DNA from: Thioclava indica
GTDB taxonomy: Bacteria > Pseudomonadota > Alphaproteobacteria > Rhodobacterales > Rhodobacteraceae
DNA: 48,601 nucleotides
Assembly: GCF_000714545.1 (NCBI RefSeq)
Contig: NZ_AUNB01000024.1
Span: forward strand, 1 to 48,601
Direction of reading: 5' to 3'
This document shows, in pieces, positions 15,901 through 27,900 of this stretch. The translations under genes were made by a program, and so were the position numbers. Numbering within the stretch: position 1 is the first letter of the stretch; every line of letters starts with the position of its first letter. Below the pieces are notes generated by a model. It worked only from the letters and a program-made list of their open reading frames with translations, was not told where the DNA came from and made no database searches.

Positions 15901-18900
15901 GCAAGGCCGCTGGCAGCAAAGCCGCGATTGGCGCGGCTGTTGCGATTGCGCTTGTCAACGACACGACCTCTGCCACGACGCTGCGCGATCTGGACGCAAG
16001 CAACAACATTACCCTTCGCAGCTGGGGGGCCTCGCTGAACACGCTTGAGGCCACAGCCAGCGCATCGGGGGCCGAAGCTGCCGATGACAGTGGCGATGCG
16101 CCCGCCGGTCAAGACAGCGATGTCGACACCACCGTCACAAGCAACCTGACCCATGCCTCGGACCAGCAAACCACCGCAGACGTCGGCGATGCCGAGCAAC
16201 AACAAGCCAGTGCCGATGGTGCTGCGGATGAAACCGGGCGTTCTGCCTCGACCAGCGAGGGCAAGGTCACCGTGGCGGCCGCCGTGGGCGTCAATGTTCA
16301 GAATTCGTCGGTGAGTGCGGGTGTGCCCGATGGCCGCGACATCAAAGCCGGCGGCGCGCTAAGTGTTTCCACCTCGAACAATACGACCGGCTCGGTCACC
16401 TCGGATGGCACGGCGGCGGGTGATGCGCCTGCGGCGGTTGGCATTGGTGCCGCGGTTGCGATCAACCTGATCCACACCTCGAACGACGCCACTCTGGGCA
16501 ACGGGTCCGTCACTGCGGGCTCTATCGAGATCACCGCGCTGAAACAGGATGTAGCGAAATTGGTCGCGGGCGATCCCGCCGATCCGGTCACGGACACCTA
16601 CCTTGCCAGCGCAACGTCCGGTGCGGGCGGCTCCAAGGTGGGCGTGGCGGGCTCGCTTGCGCTTAACCTGATCGACACCCAAAGCACGGCCAGCATTGCC
16701 GACAGTGCCACGATCACGCTAAGCGGCGGCGATCTGACCCTGAGCAGCGACAACCAGACCAACACCACCGCCAGCGCGCTTCCCGATGAAACCGGGGCTG
16801 CGGGGGGCAAGGTCGGCATCGGGGCCTCGGTCGCGATCAACATTCTGGCCAATCGTTCAAGCGCGACGCTGGGCGATGAGGCGGGTGTGACCGGCGCACA
16901 GGATGTGACCCTTTCGGCCAGCTCGGTTCATGAGATCACGACCTCTGCCGAAGCCGGCGCTGAGGGCGGCGTGGCGATCATGCCGGTGGTGGCCTTGTCG
17001 CTGGTGAACAACACCACAACGGCGCAATTTGGCACCTTGGCGGCGGGCATCGCCACCACGGGAAAAATCAGCATTACGGCCAGCCAGCAGGCCAGCACGA
17101 CGACCTCTGCCAAAGGGCAAGCGGCAGGCGGTACGGCGGCGATCGGCGCGGCGCTTGCGCTTAATCTGGTCAACGACAAAGTGACCGCAACCACCAATCG
17201 CGACATCTCTGCGGGCGGCGATGTGACACTGGCAGCCTATGGCGCGTCGCTGGGCACGCTTACGGCCGAGGCCAGCGCCTCTGGCGGGGCGCCTGCCGAT
17301 GACAATGGCGATGCGCAAGCAGGGCAAGAGGCCACCGTCGATGACACGGTCGACACCCAGTTGAGCGACGCGCGCGATCAGCAAACGGCCTCTGGCGTTG
17401 GCGATAGCGAGCAGCAGGGCGAAAGCGATGCGGCCGCCAGTGAGAACCACTCTGCCGAGACGTCCGAGGGTAAGATCACTGTGGCGGCGGCGGTTGCCGT
17501 CAACGTGCAAAACGCGAGTGTTACGGCTGATGTGCCCAATGCCATCAGCATCACCTCGCCCACGGGTGCGTTGCGTATCCTGACCGCCAGCAACGCCGAC
17601 GGCAAAGCCACGGCTAACGCCTCTGCCGTGGGCGAAGAGGGTGCGCAGGCGAAAGTCGGGATCGGCGCTGCGATGTCGGTGAACGTGGTCCATGCGGCTA
17701 ATAACGCGACGCTTGGCAATGCGACCCATGATGTCAAAAGCCTCAATATCTCGGCCAGCAAACTTGACGTGGCCGCCCTTGCGGCCAACCCCTCCAGCAC
17801 CGCCACCCGCAAAGACACCTACCTTGCCAGCGCCACGTCGGGCGCGGGCGGCTCAAGCGTCGGCGTCGCAGGCTCGCTGGGTCTGAACCTGATCGACACG
17901 CAAAGCATGGCGAGCGTTTCCGATACCAGCACGCTGACCTTGCATGGCGGCGATGTGGCGATCTTTGCCGACAACCAGACCTCGGAAACGGCCAAGGCAT
18001 TGCCCGTTGAGGGCGCTGCGGGCGGTACCGTCGGGATCGGTGCATCTGCGGCGATCAACATCGTTGGCAATCGCTCTATCGCGGAACTTGGCGATGATGT
18101 GACGCTGGCAGGGGCCAAAGACCTTAGCGTGAAAGCCAGCGCCGATCATGAGATCACAACCGAAGCCGAAGCAGGTGCCAAGGGCGGCGTCGGCATCGTT
18201 CCGGTTGTCGCCCTGGCCCTTGTCACCAACACGGCCAGCGCCACAATCGGCAGCAATGCCAATGCTTTGGCGGTTTCGGGTGACCTTGAGGTCGAAGCCG
18301 AACAAAACGCCTCTGAAGAGACCAAAGCCTCTGCGACTGCCGCTGGCGACAAAGCAGCTATCGGTATCGCGCTGTCTCTGGCGCTCGTGTCTGACAAGGT
18401 GGTCGTGTCCACCGGTCGTTCGATCACCGCCGGTGGCGATGTGACGTTCAGCGCCTCTGGCTCCTCTATCGGAAGCTTGTCCGTCACTGCGGGGGCCGCA
18501 GGGGCCGAGGGCACGGATGAGAACGATGAGGCCAAGGATGGCGAAGGCAGCGTAGATGACCGCGCAAACAGCCAGTTTGCCCATGCCCAAACCACGCAGT
18601 CTGACAGCAATGTCGGTGACGCCGAGCAACAAGCCGACACGACCGAAACCGCAGATAAAGAACATTCTGCGAAAACCAGCGAAGGCAAGTTGTCAGTCGC
18701 GGCGGCGGCGGGCGTTAATGTCGTGACCTCGTCGGTCAGCGCGCAAATGAGCGATGGCAAAGACATCGCAGCGGGTGGCCGCTTGACGGTCATGGCGATC
18801 AACGGCACGGACGGGACTGTGACGGCGGATGCAAGCGCGTCTGGCTCTGCGATCTCGATCGGGGCTGCGGCTGCGGTGAACGCCATTACGCAAACCAACA

Positions 18901-21900
18901 CTGCGAGCCTCGGTGCGGCAACCTACACCGCCAATGGTGTGACGGTTTCGGCGCTTAAGGGCGACCCGGCAGATGCGGCGCATGTCGATACGTTCTCGAC
19001 CACCGCGAAATCGGGCGCGGGGGGAACCAATGTCGGCATCGCAGGCGCGCTTGCGCTGAACCTCATTGATGCGCGCAGTGCGGCCACCGTATCTGGCAGC
19101 GCAATTGTCGATGCGGGCACGGGCGCCTCTGTCGTCTCGGCGGATCAGCAGATGGTGGCATCGGCCACCGCAGCCCCGCTCGATGAGAGCAATACCAGCG
19201 GTGGCAAGGTCGGCATCGGAGCCTCGGCGGCGCTGAACCTGATCACCACCAAATCAACGGCCGAAATCAAAGACGGCGCGGCGTTCGACGATGGCGCAGG
19301 TCTGTCGGTCACGGCGAATTCCGATATTTCCACGGTGACAGACGCCAAAGCCGGTTCCGAGGGCGGCATCGCCGTGGACGCTGTAGTCGCGCTTGCACTT
19401 CTGGATGTGGATACAACCGCGCGCATCGGCACGGGGAATGCGATCACCACGGCGGGCGATGTTGAAATCGCAGCCACCAGTAGCGGTGAAAATACGGCCA
19501 CCGGCTCTGGCGAGGCCAAAGCGGGCAAAGTCGGCGTGGGCGCGGCTGTTGCGGTTATCGCAGGCGGTGGCGACAAATCCACCGACATCAAGAACACCTC
19601 TGTCACCTCGGCAGAACTGGCGCGCGATCTGACCGCCGCCTCCTTGAGCATCGAGGCCGCATCCGCGCGCAGCTACGAAGCTTATGCGACCGCCAGCGCG
19701 GGCGGCGGCAAAGACAAGGACGCATCAGAAACATCTGACGCGGAAAGCACGAAAAACCTCGAAGACACAAAAGACTACCAACGCGGAACCGACGGATCCG
19801 ACCAGAAGACCGGCAAAGGCGGGGCCAAGGTCACCGTGGCTGCCGCCGTTGGTGTAGCTGCGGCCCAAGACCTCGTCACCGCCACGATGGATGACGTCAC
19901 CGTTTCGTTAAGCGATGATCTTAGCGTTGCTGCTACGAATGATACCAACATCGCCACCAAGGGCGACGGCACCGCCTCGGGCGCGCAAATCGGCGTTGCT
20001 GTCGGTGTGGCTCTGAGCATCTCGAACAACACGGCCAAAGCCCGGATAGCAGATGGTGCGACTGTGTCTAGCGCCGGCGCGATTAACGTCACCGCCAACA
20101 CCAGCCAGAACATGGCGCATGAGGCGGGCAAAACCGATTTCCTTAACGGGCTGTCCGCAATCGCCTATGCCGGTGCCTCGTCGAAAAAGGTCAGTGTTGC
20201 AGGCGCTTTGGCGGTCGATGTGTCCAACACGACCACCTCTGCGACGATTGGTGACACTGTCACCATCGGCAACGTAAGCCGCGTCGGCGCCGTCAATGTC
20301 ACAGCCGACAATTCCAGCCGCATGGCCGCGAAATCCACCAGCATGGCAAAATCCGGCAAGGTCGGCGTTGGCGCATCGGTTGCCGTTGTTGTGTCGGACA
20401 ACAGCTATACCGCTAATGTCGGTGCTGGGACGGATATCACGTCTGGTGCGGTTACCGTGCGCGCGAGCAACGCGAAAATCCCGCCGATGCCCGCGTTCAA
20501 CTTTACCGATCTGAAACACTTCCAGGAAAATATCGTTAACCAGCCGCTCTTTGGCGCAGGCAATTACTACGTTGAGGCCATCGGCGGCGCACAAGCGAGC
20601 AACGTGGCCGTGCAAGGCTCGTTCGGTGTCATGGTGTTTTCGGACAAAACCTCGGCGGCGATCGGCAACAGCCTGAATACCCCGACGAGCACGGCCGTCA
20701 CGGTCGTGGATTCGGATGGGGCGGATATCGCCGTTTCGGCCAATAACGACTTTGACGCCAAAGCCTTGTCGGGTGCGGTCGCACTGAGCAGCAAAGTCGG
20801 GGTCGGGATCTCCAGCTCGGTCATCGTTGGCAGTGGCGAAATCACGTCGCAACTGGGCGTGAACACCAGGCTGACCGATGCGGGTGCAGTCGAAATTTCC
20901 GCCGATGGCAAGCAATCCGTCGACGTGGTCGGGATCAGCGCTGCGGGTGGTAGCTCTGTCGGCGTGGCGGGTGTCGCGACGGTTTTGACATCTGAGAACG
21001 ATGTTGAAGCATTGATCGGTGCAGGGTCCGAAATCAAGGCGAGCGGGGATCTGTCCCTGATTGCGAATAACGATTTTGACTCGCTTAGCGTGGCGGGTGG
21101 TCTGGGCATTGGCGGCAGCGCAGGCGTTGGTGCCGCGGCCTCGGTCGTCACGGTCAACAATGTGACCCGTGCCGCGATTGCGGATGGAACGAATGCCACA
21201 AACGCTGTGAAGATCTCGCAAGCGGGAGCGTTGAACGTCAAGGCAAAGGCGACGGAAAAGGGCGAGACCTTCGCTGTTGCGGGCGGCGCGTCGCAATCGG
21301 TGGGCGTGGGGGCGGGAACGGGCGTTTATGTGCTCGACACCACCACCGAGGCCTTGATCGGCAAATATGCCCAGCTCGGCCAGACCGGAACGCTCGGAGA
21401 TATCGCGGTTGAAGCGCGCGATGACAGCACGCTTGATACTTACCCCGGTGCGGCGGGGGTCGGCGGATCTGTCGGCGTCGGCGCGGGTGTGGGTGTCGGC
21501 GTTATCACCAAGGCGGTGCGCGCCGAAATCGGCGATTACGCAGCGGTCAAAGGCAGTGACGTTCTGGTCAATGCGCAAAGCGGCGAGGCGGCCAATATCC
21601 TTGCCATCAGCGCAGGCGTCGGGGGCGATGCGGGTCTTGCCGGGGCTGTCGCCGTCTATACGATCGAGAACACGACAACTGCGCGCATCGGCGAAAGCGC
21701 CAAGGTCTTTGCCAGTGATGACGTGGCTGTTTTGGCCAATGACATAGCCACGGTCGACTCGTTTGCAGGCTCGCTCGGTGCGGGCGGCAGTGCGGGGGTC
21801 GGGGCCTCTGTCGGGATCGTCATCATCGACAATAAAACCCACGCCACCATCGCGGATCTGGCTGAAGTCACAGCACTTGGCGCGGGCGCAGGCGTCACTT

Positions 21901-24900
21901 ATGTCTCGGATTTCGAAGCCGGGTTCACGTCATTTGCCGATAACTTCAAAGGCGCGGGTCTTCCCGATTGGGACGCCAGCTCGGGCCTAACGGCAGCCAA
22001 TGCAAGCTCGGCCACCACCGTCGGTCTGACTGCGGCTGACGCACGCAACAGCGGTCTGTCGCTGTTGACCAAAACGCGCACCACGACCCCGACCCAGACC
22101 ACCGGGCATGGCGTTGTGGTCAATGCGGCGGCGTCCAATTCGGTGCGCTCCCTAGAGATCGGCTTTGGTGCGGGCGGCAGCGCGGGCATCGCGCTTTCGG
22201 GCAACGTGCCTGTCATTACTTCGGATACCCAAGCCACCATCGGCGCAGCGCAGATCAACAAAATGGCCGGAGCAGCGAGCGCCAATCAAGGCGTCACGGT
22301 CGCGGCGGCAAGCGACACCTATGACCTCGGCATCGCCGGTGCGGCGGCTGTTGGTGGGGCTGTGGGGGCAGGCGCCGGTGTGACGGTTGCGGTGGTTAAA
22401 AACACCACCAAAGCCACCGTCGATGACAATGCAGACATGAAGGCCGCCGGCGATGTCGCGGTTACGGCCAACGCGCAAGCCGATTTCGCGGCCTTCTCGG
22501 CGGCGGCGGCGGGGGGCGGTAGCGTCGCGCTTGCGGGGGGCGTCGGGGTCATCTCCCTTACGGATGTGACCGAAGCGACCCTTGGCGGGACAACCGTCGC
22601 GGGCGGCAACGTTCAGGTGTTGGCGGACGACCAGACGCGCGTGGCCACGATGGACGGCTCGGTCTCGGTGGGTCTTGGCGCGGCCGGGGTTGGCGGTGCG
22701 ATCGGTGTATTGTCGCTCAACAAAACCACCACGGCAGATATTTCGGCAGGGGCCCGTGTGACGGCTCTTGGCAACAGCAGCAATACCTTCGCGGCCTATC
22801 TTGGTACCGATATGACGGCCTCGACCCTGGCGGCGCGTGGCCTCAACGTGGCGGCGACCTCAGGTGAGAGCAACCTCACCATCGCGGCCTCGGCTGCGGG
22901 CGGGCTTTATGCGGGTATCAGCGGTGTGGTGACGGTTCAGCTTCACAACATCACCACCTCGGCCAATATCGGCGACAACGCGTTGATCAACAAAGACGCG
23001 TCTCAATCTGGTGCCAACGCTGCGCAGGACGTCTACGTTACCGCGCGTGATACCTCGATCTCGAATGTCTACGCGGGCGGCCTGGCGGTTGGCTTCGTGG
23101 GGCTTGCGGGCACCGTGGATGTCGGCGTTATCAAAACCACGACGAGCGCCACCATCGGCGACGGCGTGCAAATGGCTGCCAAACGCAATGTTTCGGTCAG
23201 TGGCCTGTCCAACAAGGCAGGCAACTCGGTCATCGTGGCGGGCGCTGCGGGTGTCGTGTCGGTCGGGGCGGCGGTTGCCGTCTATGACTATGGCAATGGC
23301 ATCACGCCGGGCGGCGAAGCCGATGATAAAATGAGCGACGCCACCGACGGTAAATATGCGCTCTCTGACATCACCGGTCAGGCTCAGGGCCAGACCAATG
23401 ACAATGGTGGCGATGGCATTACCAGCCTCTTTGATGACCCGGGCACCGACAGCCGGATCAAAAGCGCAAGCGACAAAGCCCAGGCCGAACGTGCGGCGAT
23501 CGTCCTTGATGCCGCGCCGGCCTCCGGGCTTGTTGTTCCGGCGGGTACTTCTGCCAATATGGGCAGCGCCACGATTTCGGCGGGTGGCACCATTGGCGTT
23601 CGCAGCTATGACAAGCTGACGACCACCTTCACCGCGGGGGCGGCGGCCGCAGGGATCGCGGGCGTGGGCGCGGGCATTGTTGTGCAAAGCGTCGACACGA
23701 CGAATACCGCCCAGCTTTCGGGCGCGGCGAACATCACGGCGGCAAGCCTGAAGGTCAACGCGAGCACGCTACATTCACTGACGACACATTCGGTCGTGGG
23801 CGCGGCGGGCGGATTTGGTCTTGCGGCGGCAGTGTCGACGGTTTCGGACGACTCCGATACTTACGCCTATATCAACGGCGCGACGATTCAGGTGTCTGGC
23901 GATACGGCGGTCAACGTGGCCTCAACCCGCACTGTCGATACCGAAGCGCTTGGCGTAGCCTTCGGGCTGTCTGGAGCGGCAGGTGTGTCCTTCTCGCAAG
24001 CGAGCGTGGGCGGTGAGACCAAAGCGGCGCTTGGTGCGGATGCGTCTGGCGCGACTGCGGATGCCGGTGTCGATATCGGCGAAGATCCCGGCATCGGCAC
24101 CCGCAGCGGCAGCGTCACGATGGGGGCAACCTCGGGCGATTGGGCCAAGTCCAATACGATTGCAGCCGGTGGGGGCATCGGCTTCTCGCTGCAAGGCGCT
24201 GTGTCGTTGGCGGATGTGACCACAAGCGTCGGCACCGAGATGAACGACGCGAAGATCTACACCAATAACGCGATCACGAACACGGTCAGCGCGGCCAACA
24301 GCGCGACCACAGACTCGGGTGGCGCATCGCTGTCCGGCGGGCTTGCAGCCGGTGTGTCGCTGTCGCATTCCACGCTGAAAGTGACCCTGGCAAATGACGT
24401 CCACAACGGGTCTGTTCTGGATGGTGGCTCTGTCACACTTGGGACGGCGATTACCAAAGGGCGGGCTGATGCCGATGCGATCGCGGTTGCAGGTGCGCTT
24501 GTCGGACTTGCGGGCAGCGATGCGAAAAGTGTCAATGCGTCTTCGGCGCAAACCCTTGTTTCGGACAGCACGATCAAAGCGAACGGAGCGGTCAACGTCA
24601 CGGCGAATTCGTCGACGAACCAGACCACAGCCGCCAAGGGCTATGTCGGCGGTCTGGCCGCATTTGGCAGCAACGACGCCAAATCCACATCCGGCACCGT
24701 CACGCGGGCGGTGATGACGGATATGGGTGGGGTGAAGGCCGGGACGCTGAACGTCACTGCCACGGGCACAGATACTAATGACGCGGTCTCGGTCTCGGGA
24801 TCGGGCGGCGTGGTCGCGGGGGCTGCGTCCTCGGCAGACACGATCACAAACAGCACGACAGAGGCGCTGATCAACACCACAGCACCGGGCCAGAAATTCC

Positions 24901-27900
24901 TGATCGACGTGACCAATGGCACAGCGACCATCAACGCCACGCACACTGCGACTTTCGGTGGCTCTGTGAACAGCACGCAGGCCTCGCTTGTCGGGGCCAG
25001 CGGCGCCTCGCTGGAGCACGTCGTGGATGCAACGGTGAATGCGGGCTTTGGCGATTACGCCTATTTGCGCGCGGCCAATCTGGACGTCGGATCTGCCAGC
25101 TATGTGCACAATGTCTTCGGGTCCGGCTGGAACGTGAATTCGGGCTCTGGTGGCCTTGCCAGCGGGCCTGCTGGCAAAGTGAGTGTCGACATCACGCAAA
25201 ACACCAAATCGACGGTGGGCAATGAGGCTGATGTTCGGTTGCTATTGCCAACGTCCGGGCTCTCGTCGCTTCAGATTGAGGCCTATAACGACGTCATCAC
25301 GCAACAAAAAGCCAAGCTGGACTCTGCGGGTCTGGTGGCGCTGGCGTCCTCGGTTGTCGAACTGGGCGCGACCCAGAACGCGACGATCGACATTGGCGAC
25401 AACGGCACGCTGCTTGTGGATGTCGGCGACATCAACATGGGGGCGTGGAACAACGCCGTTCTGGATGGTCGCAGCTCTGCCACGACCTATGGGGTTGCGG
25501 GCGCGCCCACGGGGCATAGCCACGCCAATCTGACGGTTGCGAATGCGGTGAATATCGGCAGCGAAATGCGTGTCGAGGCCACCGACGGGATCTCCCCGAC
25601 CGATGGATCGACCCCGACCCACGCAACGGTGGATATCTATGCTGGTCGCAGCCCGACCGGTACGCGCTCGGTGAACAATCTCAAGGCCACGATTGACCTC
25701 TTTAACAATTCGGCCGTTCCGATCCCCGGTTCTCCGGATGCACAGGCGAACCTGGCCAATAATGCGACGATTACCCAAGGGACGACAGCGAACCCGGCGG
25801 GATCACAGCTGAAGGGCATTCTTGCGGCAGGCGACATCACAATCGGTGCGGATCGTGGCGAGAATACCCTGTCCGCCGTGGGCACGGGCACCGACATTTA
25901 CCGTCAGGCCCTTGCGGCTGCCGCCAGCGCCGTGAGCGAGCTGTTTGGCGGCGATGAAGTCACGTTCGACTATCATGGCGGCACCACCAGCAATACCGGC
26001 TCCGGGGCGCTCAAGCTGGATGGCTTGGTCTCGACCGGTTTGCAGCGCTACAAATCGCTGACTATCGACTACGTCTCGGGCTGTGCTGATCCCAACACTT
26101 TGGCCTGCATCACGACCAGTGGCACGATCGATTCCGACGGCTACACCAAAGAAAGCGTCACCTCCGATAATTCGGTGATCGTACAGCGTCTGACCCAGTT
26201 GGAGCTGTTGAAATCGCTGACCGATGGCGACACGGTCGCGCTTGGAGCCTATCAGAACGAAATCGACTTTCTGCAACAGAAACTTATCGCACTTGGTCTG
26301 GGTGAGATTAACAGCAGCGGTGAATTCCAGCTCAAGGCCTATGCCTCGGGCAAGTCGGAGCAACAGCTGCTTATCGATCAGAAGTCGAGCGCTGAATCGC
26401 AGCTTGATATCGTGAAAATCCGCTTTGGAAATCAATCCTCTTCCATCGTGGATGTCTCGCTGCCCGAAAGCATCACCGAGATTTATGACAACGGCACGAG
26501 CAACGATTTTGCATCCTTCGCAGCCGCATCGCGTGACGAAGCGGCGTCTCTGACGGCTTACACGGACGCCTTGAATACGCCTGCGACCATTCCCGATGGC
26601 AGCGGCACCAAACCGAACCCGGATTACGCAGCGGCTCAGGCCCTGATTGCCGACTACAACACCTATAAAGGGCGCGTGAATGCGGGCTTGAATGACGCGG
26701 CAGGCTTTAATGCTACCATCGTCTCCAAGGTCGCGGCGAACAAGACGCTGCAAACCGAGATCAACACCCTTGCGGCCACCATCGCCGACCCGGCCTCGAC
26801 GGCGACGCAGGTCAGTGACGCACAGTCTCAGATGGTCGCGAAACTCAATCAGCTTGTCACCAACAACACAGCGATCAAAACCGCGAGCGACAGCCTGAAA
26901 GGCAAGCTCGATTATGTCTACACCAACCTCGAAAACCTCGCGACAACGGCCAATGGCGGCACTGGGGTGGACGGCTCGACGTCTTTGGGAACCAAGCTTG
27001 CCCAAATTGACAGCGTGAACACGACGGTGGGCGATTGGACAACAGCGATTGGCACAACCAATAGCGCGACAAGCGACCGGGTCACAACGCTGGTCGGGTC
27101 GCCCCCCCCGGCGGGTGGCTATACCGTGAGCAGCTTCACGACCACGGCGTCTGGCCTTGCATCAACCATCAGCGCGCTCAATACCCAGATCCCGACGGCA
27201 TCGGACACGCCCGCCACGGCGCCCTCGACGCCAAGTATAACGGTCAAGGATCTTGCCGCACGTCTGGGCAATATCTACCTGACGGGCAATACGTTCGATG
27301 GCGGCGGAACGGGTATTTTGTCCGCGCCCGGCAATGCCGAGATCAACCTCACAAACAACACGGCGGCCACGCTTCAGGTCAACAATATCATGATGCCGTC
27401 CTATGACGCGGGCAACATCCGCGTGAACGGTGTGATCGTCAACACGGTCGACGAAGTGGCGGCATTCTCTCCGACGTCGGCCAGGTTTGCCCATGTGGTC
27501 AGCGGCCTGAACAGCAGCCGTCCGAGCGTGACGATCACCAACAATTACAATCCAACCAGTTCCGCCTTCCCGCTGGGCTTGGCACCGCCTGATCTGGTGG
27601 TGAAGGGGGTTATCAACAATGTTGACGGCAAGGTCGATCTGACCAGCGAATATGGCAACATCTATGTTCAGGGCGCGATCAACGCGGGCTCGGTCAATAT
27701 TCTGGCGCGCAACGGCGATTTCGTGTCGAGCTATGTCAACGGCTTCAATAATATCGGCGGCGACCCGGCGAGCTTTAACAACCCGACCCAGTCTGCCGAA
27801 CGCGGTATCGGCATCATCGCCAATGGCGCGATCTCGATCAGCGCGCGCTATCTCAATATCAACAGCACGGTGCAGTCGGGCATCGTCGATCTGCAGCTCA

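Noticed and set aside
15081-19817. Repeat array as a CRISPR-like or transposon array
   Set aside because: The period is about 1.2 kb, it stays in one reading frame, and the copies encode similar protein modules; there are no short identical repeats with unique spacers.
19908-21842. 644-residue open frame on the minus strand inside the adhesin gene
   Set aside because: It lies opposite the repetitive, high-GC adhesin gene, has an Arg/His-rich composition typical of antisense frames, and no ribosome site. Similar long antisense frames occur along all of tpsA.
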